Under the pieces are notes generated by a model. The model did no database searches. It was not told the origin of the DNA and worked only from the letters and a program-made list of their open reading frames with translations. Both the position numbers and the translations under genes were made by a program. From assembly GCA_017514045.1 (NCBI GenBank), contig JAFWLS010000013.1:1-64000 (forward strand): DNA of 64,000 bases. The letters run 5' to 3'. The DNA is from Candidatus Saccharimonadota bacterium (GTDB lineage Bacteria; Patescibacteriota; Saccharimonadia; Saccharimonadales; Saccharimonadaceae). This document shows positions 33,844 to 41,258 of this stretch, piece after piece; within the stretch, counting starts at the first letter, position 1; each line of letters starts with the position of its first letter.

Positions 33844-34773
33844 ATGGCTAAAAAAGCCGATCTTAAAGACGAAAAAACCGTCGAAACAGTAGTGCAAGAA
33901 GCCCCAAAAGAGGAAGCTCCTGCTGAAGAAGAAAAATTCGCTAAATCTGGAAAAAAGTCCAAGAAGCACATCGAAGAGGTTAAGGCCGAAGAAGAGCGCC
34001 AAGCGCGAAAAGAAGAACGCGCTAAAGAGGAAGCCGAGACTGAGAAGAAACCAAAAGGTGCTAAGCCAATCACCAGACCTCTCATCGAGCGTCGCGGCAA
34101 GAATTATCGCAAAGTTAGCGAGAAAATCGAAAAGGGCAAAATCTATTCCCTCTCCGAAGCAATGAAACTTGCTATTGAGACCAATCCGGTTAAATTTGAC
34201 GCCACTGTCGAGGCTCATGTCCGTCTTGGAGTTGATCCTCGTCAAGCCGACCAAAATATCCGCACCACGGTAGTGCTCCCAAATGGGAACGGCAAAACAG
34301 TCCGCGTCGCCGTATTTGCACCTTTAGACGAAGCCAAGAAAGCTAAAGAAGCCGGCGCAGATATCGCCGAAGATGTTGAATTCTTAAAGCGTCTCGACAA
34401 GGGTGAAATCGATTTTGATATCTTAATTTCCACTCCCGCCTACATGCCTAAACTTGGTAAGTACGCTCGTATGCTTGGTCCAAAAGGTCTCATGCCGAAT
34501 CCTAAGGCAGGTACTGTTACCATGGACATCGAAAAGGCCGTTAAAGAAGCCAAAGCAGGAAAAGTTGAATATCGCGTTGATAAGCAATCGATCATCCATA
34601 TTGGTCTAGGCAAAGTTTCATTTGGCGCTGACAAACTTCTTGAGAATGCTAATGTCTTCTTTGACTCTCTCAAGGCCCAGAAGCCAGCCTCTCTAAAAGG
34701 AAACTACGTCAAGTCTGTATATATCACTACAACTATGGGCCCATCCATTGCCGTAGAGAATCTCTACAGCTAA
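33844..34773 (+). CDS. rplA: 50S ribosomal protein L1 with long charged N-terminal extension
   Basis: A 309-residue protein; the C-terminal 230 residues are a normal L1 ([60 protein letters not shown]; the [16 protein letters not shown] ending). About 77 residues rich in Lys, Glu and Ala precede it and are not part of usual L1 proteins. The Shine-Dalgarno AAAGGAA supports the upstream ATG, so the extension seems to be translated. L1 forms the mobile stalk at the E site and usually represses its own mRNA. Here it is a single-gene transcript with its own promoter and terminator. Confidence 0.95.
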   Translation: MAKKADLKDEKTVETVVQEAPKEEAPAEEEKFAKSGKKSKKHIEEVKAEEERQARKEERAKEEAETEKKPKGAKPITRPLIERRGKNYRKVSEKIEKGKIYSLSEAMKLAIETNPVKFDATVEAHVRLGVDPRQADQNIRTTVVLPNGNGKTVRVAVFAPLDEAKKAKEAGADIAEDVEFLKRLDKGEIDFDILISTPAYMPKLGKYARMLGPKGLMPNPKAGTVTMDIEKAVKEAKAGKVEYRVDKQSIIHIGLGKVSFGADKLLENANVFFDSLKAQKPASLKGNYVKSVYITTTMGPSIAVENLYS

Positions 34774-34786
34774 AATTAGACATAAC

Positions 34787-34816
34787 AAAAATCCCCTGGT
34801 GAACGGGGGATTTTTT
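34787..34816 (+). terminator. Terminator after rplA
   Basis: Stem AAAAATCCCC/GGGGATTTTT, loop of 9 nt, followed by T. It overlaps what would be an in-frame ATG (34799) of the next gene, which speaks against that start. Confidence 0.85.
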
Positions 34817-34819
34817 ATA

Positions 34820-34825
34820 TATAAT
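34820..34825 (+). promoter_or_regulatory. -10 box of the HNH nuclease gene, leaderless GTG start
   Basis: TATAAT ends 6 nt before GTG 34832 and directly follows the rplA terminator. Confidence 0.65.
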
Positions 34826-34831
34826 AAAACC

Positions 34832-35602
34832 GTGTCTAGGAGAAAAAAACTAAGCTATAAAGCGCGTCGCACTTTGAGCGTCTTGATAGCGCTTCTAATA
34901 GTGGGCGGAGTGATTTATTTACACCCTGATTCCTACGAGACGATACAGACCGTCGTCGACAATCCAAAGTCTGGGACCATTGAACCACTCGGAGTATCCG
35001 CTACTAATAATGGCGTCAAGGCTGCCGATATTCTAGAACGGCTCCCAGTCAAAGGGCGAGCTCCCAAAACTGGTTATTCTCGTGACCAGTTCTACGATAC
35101 ATGGCCATCTATAAGCGGCTGTTCGCTGAGACAGCTCATTATTAAACGAGAGATGGGCGATACTGCTGTCGTCTCAAATGATGATAATTGTTCGGTTTTA
35201 TCCGGAGAATACGATGAACCCTACACGGGTTCGCATATGATTTTTTACCAAAAATCTGACTTTACATTAGGTGTTCAAATTGATCACGTTGTTGCCTTAT
35301 CGGATGCTTGGCAAAAAGGAGCACAGAGTATCTCGACCGAAGAACGTTATAATTTAGCCACCGATCCGCTAAACCTCATCGCCGTGGACTCTAAAAGCAA
35401 TCAAAACAAAGCAGATGGCGATGCTGCTACTTGGCTTCCACCTAATAAATCATTTCGCTGCGCATATGTCGCCCGTCAAGTATCGGTCAAATATAAATAT
35501 CATTTGTGGGTTACTAAAGCCGAAAAAGAAGCAATTGCAAATATTTTAAAACGCTGTCCCAACGAACCAGCAGTTGGAATTTCGGATCTAAATAATATAT
35601 AA
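34832..35602 (+). CDS. Secreted or membrane-anchored HNH nuclease (DUF1524/GmrSD-C type)
   Basis: A 256-residue protein. A basic start (SRRKKLSYKARRTL) leads to one hydrophobic segment (SVLIALLIVGGVIYLHP), so the catalytic domain faces outward. The domain has YDTWPSISGCSLRQLIIKRE, the His-Asp pair of the nuclease in QIDHVVALSDAWQKGA, and LATDPLNLIAVDSKSNQNKA with DAATWLPP. These are the blocks of secreted DUF1524-type HNH nucleases found widely in Actinobacteria. Several Cys may form disulfides. GTG 34832 is chosen because it lies 6 nt after TATAAT; the upstream ATG sits in a terminator. A role in DNA scavenging would suit an organism that relies on salvage, but this is inference. Confidence 0.85.
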   Translation: MSRRKKLSYKARRTLSVLIALLIVGGVIYLHPDSYETIQTVVDNPKSGTIEPLGVSATNNGVKAADILERLPVKGRAPKTGYSRDQFYDTWPSISGCSLRQLIIKREMGDTAVVSNDDNCSVLSGEYDEPYTGSHMIFYQKSDFTLGVQIDHVVALSDAWQKGAQSISTEERYNLATDPLNLIAVDSKSNQNKADGDAATWLPPNKSFRCAYVARQVSVKYKYHLWVTKAEKEAIANILKRCPNEPAVGISDLNNI

Positions 35603-35603
35603 T
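35598..35603 (+). promoter_or_regulatory. -10 box of smpB, leaderless start
   Basis: TATAAT ends 6 nt before ATG 35610. It spans the last codon and stop of the HNH gene. Confidence 0.65.
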
Positions 35604-35609
35604 ATAGAT

Positions 35610-36029
35610 ATGCCGAATAAGAAAAAAAATGCAAACACTACTACGGTTAATCGCCGTGCTCATTTTGATTATGCACTCGGCGAAGAATTAACTGTCGGCA
35701 TGTCTCTTACGGGTCCCATGGTTCGCTTGATTCGCGACCACCATGTCCAACTAAAAGGATCTTTTGTCACGATTAGGAACGATGAACTATGGCTAAATAA
35801 CCTTACGCTTGGAGCAGAGGTTGCGCCTAACATTCGCCTTCTTGCTACCAAGAAACAAATAATGGGTTTGGAACGCGAAAAAGTCTCCGGTTCTACGATT
35901 GTGCCAGTGAAGCTTCTCGGCGGTGGAAGACATATTAAGCTAGTCATTGCGCTTGGTAAGGGCAAGAAGAAATACGATAAACGTGAGACTATTAAGAAAA
36001 GGGATTTCGATCGTGGCAGATACAACTAA
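35610..36029 (+). CDS. smpB: SsrA-binding protein SmpB
   Basis: A 139-residue SmpB that brings tmRNA to stalled ribosomes. Blocks are NRRAHFDYALGEELTVGMSL (usual form NRKARHDYFIEETFEAGIVL), SFVTIRNDELWLNNL, and the C-terminal basic tail KGKKKYDKRETIKKRDFDRG, which enters the empty mRNA channel. The basal length is slightly short of E. coli SmpB (160). The tmRNA gene itself is not in this window. It overlaps the exonuclease III gene by 17 nt. Confidence 0.96.
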   Translation: MPNKKKNANTTTVNRRAHFDYALGEELTVGMSLTGPMVRLIRDHHVQLKGSFVTIRNDELWLNNLTLGAEVAPNIRLLATKKQIMGLEREKVSGSTIVPVKLLGGGRHIKLVIALGKGKKKYDKRETIKKRDFDRGRYN

Positions 36030-36816
36030 GATTTTTTCATGGAATGTAAATGGTCTTCGTGCCGTGTTGAGGAAGGGAGCTTTGCAAAATTTTTTAAAAG
36101 AATATTGCCCGGATATACTCTGCCTTCAAGAAATCAAATGTAATCCCGACCAACTCGATCTGTTTGAGATGGATGCGCTTAAAGAATATACTATTTTCTG
36201 GAATCCAGCCAAAAAACCAGGGTACTCTGGTACGGCCATCTTAGTACGCGGCGATAAAGAATCTGCTAAGCGTCATAAACTAAATAGTAACCTGGGGGTG
36301 AGCGAACTGGCTAGCAATGAGGGGCGCGTATTAACACTCGAATTTTCAGGCTATTATCTAGTTAATGTTTATACACCAAACTCCAAACGCGACCTATCTC
36401 GGCTTAAACTCCGCCATGACGAATGGGATCCGGAGTTTAAAGAATATTTAAAAGAATTGGAAAAAGCAAAACCAGTAATTACCTGTGGAGACTATAATTG
36501 CGCTCATGAAGAAATTGACTTAGCTCGCCCTAAGCAAAATCACAGAAATGCTGGCTTTACCGACGAAGAAAGACAGGGCGTTACAAACCTCTTAACTGCA
36601 GGCTTCACAGATACATTTCGGTTCCTTCACCCAAATACAGAACGATACACTTGGTGGTCGCACTGGGGAAAAGCCAGAGAGAATAATATCGGGTGGCGTA
36701 TTGATTATTTCTTTATTTCTGAAGCTATGAAAAAATCACTTAAAGACGCAGAAATCTATGAATCTGTAACTGGGTCAGATCACTGCCCCATATCGATTAG
36801 CATGGAGACCAAATAA
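36013..36816 (+). CDS. xth: Exodeoxyribonuclease III
   Basis: A 267-residue AP endonuclease/3' exonuclease of the ExoIII/APE1 group. Active-site blocks: FSWNVNGLRA (Asn), CLQEIKC (metal-binding Glu), YTPNSKRDLSRLKLR (Tyr), TCGDYNCAHEEIDL (Asp-Asn), and the end SDHCPISI (Asp-His). It acts after uracil-DNA glycosylase in base excision repair, and ung is at 12881. GTG 36013 is chosen; it starts within smpB and gives the family's usual N-terminus directly before KIFSWNVNG. Confidence 0.96.
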   Translation: MADTTKIFSWNVNGLRAVLRKGALQNFLKEYCPDILCLQEIKCNPDQLDLFEMDALKEYTIFWNPAKKPGYSGTAILVRGDKESAKRHKLNSNLGVSELASNEGRVLTLEFSGYYLVNVYTPNSKRDLSRLKLRHDEWDPEFKEYLKELEKAKPVITCGDYNCAHEEIDLARPKQNHRNAGFTDEERQGVTNLLTAGFTDTFRFLHPNTERYTWWSHWGKARENNIGWRIDYFFISEAMKKSLKDAEIYESVTGSDHCPISISMETK

Positions 36817-37616
36817 TGCCCACAGCAGCGCAGTATTGGCAAAAAGATGTCGATAACTCTAGTTATAAAGATCTAGCCTGGAATTTTCCAGAGCAGAAAC
36901 AAGGCATTATAAAGATAATTGGCGGGAACTCTTCAAGTTTCGCCGCCGAAGTGAAAACTGCAGAATACATTAATAGAACATTCCCATTTGTTAAATCTGT
37001 CGAGAACGTGTTCCCGGACGCGCTTAAAGCTAAATTTCCGCCTATGGACAATCTCAAGTTTTACGAATCTACGGACTCAGGATCTTTCTCTAATACCCCT
37101 GAATTCCGCCGTGCTCTAGATAATGTAGACGCTGGGATCATTTTGGGAGATCTTTCGAAAAATTCTATTACCGCTATAGCGATTTCCGATTTGATAAGGG
37201 TTAGCGATGATATCCCACTGGTTCTCACTCGAGATACTGTTGATTTGGTCGCCAGCACGGCGAACGATTTTATTAATCGCGGAAAAATCACATTTGTAGC
37301 CTCAATGGCCAGTTTGCAAAAACTACTAAGGTCTCTTTATTATCCGCGCCCAATTATGTTGTCTCAGCCAATCTTTCCTGTTGTTGAGACATTGCATAAA
37401 TTTACAATAAGCTACCCGGTTTCGATCATGACATTTCACGAAGGCAAAATTATCTGTGCGTATAACGGTAAAGTCTCGACGATAGATATCGATAAAACCA
37501 GATACACACCACTTTCTCTGTGGTCCGGAGAAGTTGCGGCTCGTCTTGCCGTCTTTGCTATGTTTAATACGAATAGACTACTCGAATCGATGCTTGCGGC
37601 CATTACTTATAAATGA
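36816..37616 (+). CDS. Uncharacterised protein, possibly degenerate kinase fold (YjeF C-terminal-like)
   Basis: A 266-residue soluble protein. Several stretches follow the order seen in ADP-dependent NAD(P)H-hydrate dehydratases (YjeF C-terminal, ribokinase fold): KIIGGNSSSFAAEVKTAEYI near the N-terminus, ENVFPDALKAKF, AGIILGDLSKNS, DIPLVLTRDTVDLV and a late WSGEVAARLAVFAMFN where an active enzyme has GGTGDxLAG. The catalytic GTGD motif is missing, so if the relation is real the protein is likely inactive or has changed function. This match is by eye and weak. It overlaps the exonuclease III stop by 1 nt (TAATG), so it is co-translated with it. Confidence 0.4.
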   Translation: MPTAAQYWQKDVDNSSYKDLAWNFPEQKQGIIKIIGGNSSSFAAEVKTAEYINRTFPFVKSVENVFPDALKAKFPPMDNLKFYESTDSGSFSNTPEFRRALDNVDAGIILGDLSKNSITAIAISDLIRVSDDIPLVLTRDTVDLVASTANDFINRGKITFVASMASLQKLLRSLYYPRPIMLSQPIFPVVETLHKFTISYPVSIMTFHEGKIICAYNGKVSTIDIDKTRYTPLSLWSGEVAARLAVFAMFNTNRLLESMLAAITYK

Positions 37617-37622
37617 TAAAAT
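37617..37622 (+). promoter_or_regulatory. -10 box of metK
   Basis: TGATAAAAT extended -10, immediately after the previous stop codon. The start would be near 37629-37632, just before the aptamer. Confidence 0.5.
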
Positions 37623-37632
37623 GATAAAGTTA

Positions 37633-37719
37633 ATATCAAGAAGAGGCGAGAGAACGGCTCGTCGACCCTCTACCAACCTAGCATTAAGGTGGTAAATCCG
37701 ACCAAGAAAGGAAAGATAT
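37633..37719 (+). promoter_or_regulatory. SAM-I-type (S-box) riboswitch of metK
   Basis: The order of S-box conserved elements is present: TATCAAGA, then P2 AGAGG/CCTCT enclosing CGAG-AGAACGG-CTCG (the kink-turn and GG motif), CCAACC, a short P3 loop, AAGGTGGTAAATCC, a P4 formed by TCC/GGA, and AAAGAT. P1 can form from ATATC (37633-37637) and GATAT (37715-37719). The 3' strand of P1 contains the A and U of the metK ATG (37718), and the Shine-Dalgarno AAGGAAAG lies in the P4/P1 junction. No terminator hairpin follows, so SAM binding should block translation directly. Confidence 0.8.
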
Positions 37720-38686
37720 GTTCTACAGAACCGCTGAGAGCGTTTCGCCTAAACATCCAGACAAATTATGTGACCAAATTAGTGATGCTATTTTGGACGC
37801 TTATTTATCGCAAGACCCCAATGCGCGCGTCGCCGCGGAGACTTGTGGCGGACATGGCGTTGTTTTTATCACCGGAGAAATAACTAGTACAGCTGAAGAT
37901 ATAGATATCGACGGTATTGTCAGAAGAATTACTGGCGATCCTAACATTGAAATCCACACCAAGATTGTTAAGCAGTCGCCGGAAATTGCCCAAGGGGTAG
38001 ATGTTGGCGGTGCCGGCGACCAGGGTATTATGATTGGCTACGCTACAGATGAAACTCCAGAAATGCTTCCACTAGAGGTCGTACTCGCCCGTAGGCTTAA
38101 CCAATTCATCTATGCTCATTTCCCATACGATGGTAAAACACAGGTGACTATAAATCCAGAAGGCAAAGTTGATTCTATCGTCGCGTCCTTCCAAAACGCG
38201 TCTAAAGACGAACTTAAAAAGCTTGTCCGTGAATTTATTACAAAATACGGGTTAAATCCAGAAGCTAAACTACATATGAATCCGGCCGGTGACTGGAACC
38301 AGGGCGGTTTCGAAGCTGATACTGGCCTCACTGGGCGCAAACTCATTGTCGATAATTATGGCCCGCGTATTCCAATTGGTGGTGGTTGTTTCTCCGGTAA
38401 AGATGCGACTAAAGTAGACCGTTCAGCGGCCTATATGGCTCGACGTGTCGCTGTCGACTATCTCCGAAACAGAAATGCTCACGAAGTGTTTGTTCGCCTT
38501 GCCTATGCAATTGGCCTAGCTGAGCCGCTAGAAAAGACCGTGATCGTCGACGGCAAACCAGAAGAAATTGAAGGTTACGATCTAACGCCAGCCGGCATCA
38601 TAAAGTACCTAGATTTGCGTCGCCCAATTTATGAACCGACCGCTCGCTACGGTCACTTCGGCGAAGGTTTTGATTGGGACAAATGA
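37718..38686 (+). CDS. metK: S-adenosylmethionine synthetase, compact form
   Basis: A 322-residue MetK that makes SAM from methionine and ATP. Blocks: ESVSPKHPDKLCDQISDAIL (family SEGHPDK), GEITSTA, KQSPEIAQGVD, GAGDQGIMIGYATDETPEML, HMNPAGDWNQGGFEADTGLT, and the P-loop-like GGGCFSGKDATKVDRSAAYM (usually GGGAFSGKD). It ends RYGHFGEGFDWDK. At 322 residues it lacks about 60 residues compared with E. coli (384): several surface loops and the last helix are shortened while all catalytic blocks stay. It is preceded by a SAM-I-type riboswitch, giving end-product control. Confidence 0.96.
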   Translation: MFYRTAESVSPKHPDKLCDQISDAILDAYLSQDPNARVAAETCGGHGVVFITGEITSTAEDIDIDGIVRRITGDPNIEIHTKIVKQSPEIAQGVDVGGAGDQGIMIGYATDETPEMLPLEVVLARRLNQFIYAHFPYDGKTQVTINPEGKVDSIVASFQNASKDELKKLVREFITKYGLNPEAKLHMNPAGDWNQGGFEADTGLTGRKLIVDNYGPRIPIGGGCFSGKDATKVDRSAAYMARRVAVDYLRNRNAHEVFVRLAYAIGLAEPLEKTVIVDGKPEEIEGYDLTPAGIIKYLDLRRPIYEPTARYGHFGEGFDWDK

Positions 38687-38795
38687 ACCCACTGGAAGCA
38701 CCACCGACCGTTTTAGAATGATTTGCACTGCCGCATCAGTTAGTAGCAAATACTTCATTTTAGTTCTATCAGGTAACATCTACCCAACTGAATAC

Positions 38796-38824
38796 TTGCC
38801 TAAACACCATAAATAATATATAAT
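38796..38824 (+). promoter_or_regulatory. rpsJ promoter
   Basis: TTGCCT (38796-38801), 17 nt, TATAAT (38819-38824). The leader of about 65 nt contains CTCCG (38852-38856)/CGGAG (38879-38883) and an AAAGGAAA Shine-Dalgarno site. Confidence 0.7.
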
Positions 38825-38897
38825 ATACATGTCGAAATAATAATTATCCATCTCCGAGAACTCCATTCTTCGAGGTTACGGAGAACGAAAGGAAAAC

Positions 38898-39227
38898 ATG
38901 GCTGAAAAAGCTCAAAAAGACACCGGTCTCAAGATCCGTATTCGCCTAAAAGCCTATGACCATCGCGTCATCGACCAGAGCGCTAAGCAGATTGTTGACA
39001 CCGCCATCCGTACAGGCGCTACCGTCAGCGGCCCAGTACCTCTACCAACCAAACGCTCTACCTTCACGGTCGTGAAATCCCCGCACGTCTATAAGACTGG
39101 TGGCGAAGCATTCGAGATGAAGGTTCACAAGCGTCTCATTGATATCTCTAACGCCACACCTAAGACTATCGAGAGCCTACAGAATCTCGCTCTTCCTGCT
39201 GGCGTCGACGCCGAAATCCGCATGTAA
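38898..39227 (+). CDS. rpsJ: 30S ribosomal protein S10
   Basis: A 109-residue S10 with the usual motifs ([52 protein letters not shown]). S10 sits in the 30S head and is also NusE, the partner of NusB and NusG in antitermination. Normally it begins the S10 operon (rplC, rplD and so on). Here it is flanked by its own promoter and a strong terminator, so it is a single-gene transcript. A stem in the leader might regulate it, which the sequence alone cannot show. Confidence 0.98.
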   Translation: MAEKAQKDTGLKIRIRLKAYDHRVIDQSAKQIVDTAIRTGATVSGPVPLPTKRSTFTVVKSPHVYKTGGEAFEMKVHKRLIDISNATPKTIESLQNLALPAGVDAEIRM

Positions 39228-39259
39228 CCTTGTCACAGGGGCAGAATAAGCATAAAACA

Positions 39260-39290
39260 AATAGGACCTTGTAAAAAAGGTCCTATTTTC
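39260..39290 (+). terminator. Terminator after rpsJ
   Basis: 11-bp stem AATAGGACCTT/AAGGTCCTATT, loop of 6, then TTTCC. Confidence 0.88.
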
Positions 39291-39291
39291 C

Positions 39292-39297
39292 TATAAT
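39292..39297 (+). promoter_or_regulatory. -10 box of the envelope operon, leaderless start
   Basis: TATAAT starts 2 nt after the rpsJ terminator and ends 6 nt before ATG 39304. Confidence 0.65.
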
Positions 39298-39303
39298 AGA
39301 GAT

Positions 39304-40575
39304 ATGACAAAAATAATGCGTCTCAAGAAACGCTTTTATTTTATCGTAGCGGGATACTTCCGTTTCTTTGCCAAGTTCGCCTTAAAGAGATGGAACCCGC
39401 GCATTATTGCTATTACCGGGTCCGCTGGTAAAACTACGATGCTTCACATGGTAGAGTATGAATTAGGCAAAGACGCGCACTACTCTCATGACGCTAACTC
39501 AGCATTCGGTGTCAGCTTCGATCTCCTAGGCCTTAAAGGAGTTCGCGGGAGTAAACTGCGCTGGATCTGGCTATTTATTGCCGCGCCTATTCGCGCGATA
39601 TATTTCAGACACAAAGAGACGTTCTACGTAGTCGAAATAGACGCCGAGCGTCCACGCGAAGCGCGTTTTCTCGCCGAATGGCTAAAACCAGAAATTACGC
39701 TATGGATCTCTCTCGGCCGGTCGCACGCCATTCAGTTCGAACAAGAAGTCAAAGACGGCAAGTTTGAAACCCTAGAATTAGCTATTATGGACGAATTTGC
39801 TAAATTGCCGGAGAACACTGAATGCCTTGTATTTATAGACGGCGATAATCCACTTATGAAGCAAGCCACGAAAAATATCAGGGCTCGCGTCAATGAATAT
39901 CACAAATCCGAAATAGTTAAATACTCTGTTTATCCGACGCGCACTGAGTTCGGTACTACATCTACGACTTTTCGTTTTAACTCTCCTCAGCCAAGAGACC
40001 TATCGATTCAACTTCTCATGCTTCGTGATTTAATGAAATATCTAAAGATCCCTCTAAAAACCGATTTCTCGGGCATGCCTCTTCCTCCAGGTCGCAGCTC
40101 TTTCTTCTATGGTAAAAACGGCGTCAAGCTTATTGATAGCTCCTATAATGCGCATATTATCTCTATGCAGAGCATCTTAGAGATGGCTAAAAGCATGCAC
40201 GCAAGCCACAAGTGGCTAGTAATCGGCGACATTGTAGACGAAGGCTCTATCGAAGCGGAAGAACACGAGAAACTTGCTGACCTTATTGCGTCTGTTAAAC
40301 CAGAAGAGATTATTTTGATTGGTCGCCGCACCAAGAAATATACAGCGCCACGCCTTAAAGAGCTTGGCTTCTCTCCGAAAACTACGTTGGATCCCAAAAA
40401 AGCGCTTGCCTACATAGAAAAGAACACCAATGGCACCGAGACTATAGTTTTTAAGGGCTCACAATACCTGGAATGGATTATTGAAAAAATGCTAGATGAC
40501 CCAGAGGATATTGATAAGCTTTGCCGCCGTGAATCCTCGGCTGTTAAACGACGCAAGAATAGGGGGTTAGAATAA
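39304..40575 (+). CDS. Mur ligase family protein (MurF-like)
   Basis: A 423-residue Mur-type ATP-dependent ligase. An N-terminal basic/hydrophobic segment (KKRFYFIVAGYFRFFAKFAL) replaces the usual UDP-binding domain. The central ATPase has P-loop ITGSAGKTTMLHMVEYEL, and a C-terminal domain has WLVIGDIVDEGS and VFKGSQYLEWIIEKML, close to the MurF ending. A canonical MurF binds UDP-MurNAc through its first domain; here that domain is missing or very reduced, so the substrate may differ from the classical one. It opens an operon of five envelope genes that overlap or nearly touch. Confidence 0.8.
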   Translation: MTKIMRLKKRFYFIVAGYFRFFAKFALKRWNPRIIAITGSAGKTTMLHMVEYELGKDAHYSHDANSAFGVSFDLLGLKGVRGSKLRWIWLFIAAPIRAIYFRHKETFYVVEIDAERPREARFLAEWLKPEITLWISLGRSHAIQFEQEVKDGKFETLELAIMDEFAKLPENTECLVFIDGDNPLMKQATKNIRARVNEYHKSEIVKYSVYPTRTEFGTTSTTFRFNSPQPRDLSIQLLMLRDLMKYLKIPLKTDFSGMPLPPGRSSFFYGKNGVKLIDSSYNAHIISMQSILEMAKSMHASHKWLVIGDIVDEGSIEAEEHEKLADLIASVKPEEIILIGRRTKKYTAPRLKELGFSPKTTLDPKKALAYIEKNTNGTETIVFKGSQYLEWIIEKMLDDPEDIDKLCRRESSAVKRRKNRGLE

Positions 40576-41258
40576 TGCCTAAACCTAGCAATAAAACGCT
40601 CTATATTATTCATGGTTGGGCCTACTCAGTCGAACCATGGACCAAAACGATCGAACTCCTAGAGCAAAACGACGTTAAAGTTAAAATGCTCAACGTCCCA
40701 GGGTTAACTTCGCCATCTAAGCGCGTTTGGACTATTCAAGATTATGCTGACTGGGCGGACAAAAACATTCCTGATGGATCCGTCGCTCTGGGCCACAGCA
40801 ATGGAGGACGTATTCTGCTTAATCTATGTGCCAAAAAACCCAACAAATTAAAGAAACTGATTCTACTTGATTCCGCGGGCGTTTATGAGACATCTAAAAA
40901 AAGAAGTATCCTAAGAGCAATAGCTAAACTTGGCGCTCCGCTCAAAAGAATTCCAATCGTCTCGAAAGTTTTTCATAAACTCACCGGCAGTATGGACTAT
41001 CATCGCGCTCCGGAAAATATGAAAAAGACTCTCGCAAATATGCTTGAATCAGATAAGTCGCTTGTTTTGGCCAAAGTTACCACGCCGACAGCTATCCTGT
41101 GGGGCGAGAACGATACAGTCACGCCCCCTCGCCAGGCTCATATTCTGAAACGTAAACTTGTAGATTCTACTTTAAGTATGCATGAAGGGTGGACGCATGC
41201 ACCATATATATCTGACCCTTCTGGACTCGCTAAAGCGATTATGAAGGAACTCAAATGA
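40575..41258 (+). CDS. Alpha/beta hydrolase
   Basis: A 227-residue alpha/beta-hydrolase-fold enzyme. It has the oxyanion block YIIHGWAYSVEPW, the nucleophile elbow GHSNGG, the acid in WGENDTVTP and the catalytic His in WTHAPYISDP. The substrate cannot be told. It starts inside the stop of the Mur-ligase gene (TAATG) and overlaps the next gene by 4 nt, so it belongs to the wall operon. An esterase or thioesterase acting on a precursor or lipid is plausible but unproven. Confidence 0.88.
   Translation: MPKPSNKTLYIIHGWAYSVEPWTKTIELLEQNDVKVKMLNVPGLTSPSKRVWTIQDYADWADKNIPDGSVALGHSNGGRILLNLCAKKPNKLKKLILLDSAGVYETSKKRSILRAIAKLGAPLKRIPIVSKVFHKLTGSMDYHRAPENMKKTLANMLESDKSLVLAKVTTPTAILWGENDTVTPPRQAHILKRKLVDSTLSMHEGWTHAPYISDPSGLAKAIMKELK

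Noticed and set aside
38721-38751. Inverted repeat ATTTGC/GCAAAT after metK as a terminator
   Set aside because: The 19-nt loop, short stem and weak T run make it unconvincing, though an ACTG/CAGT inner pairing exists.
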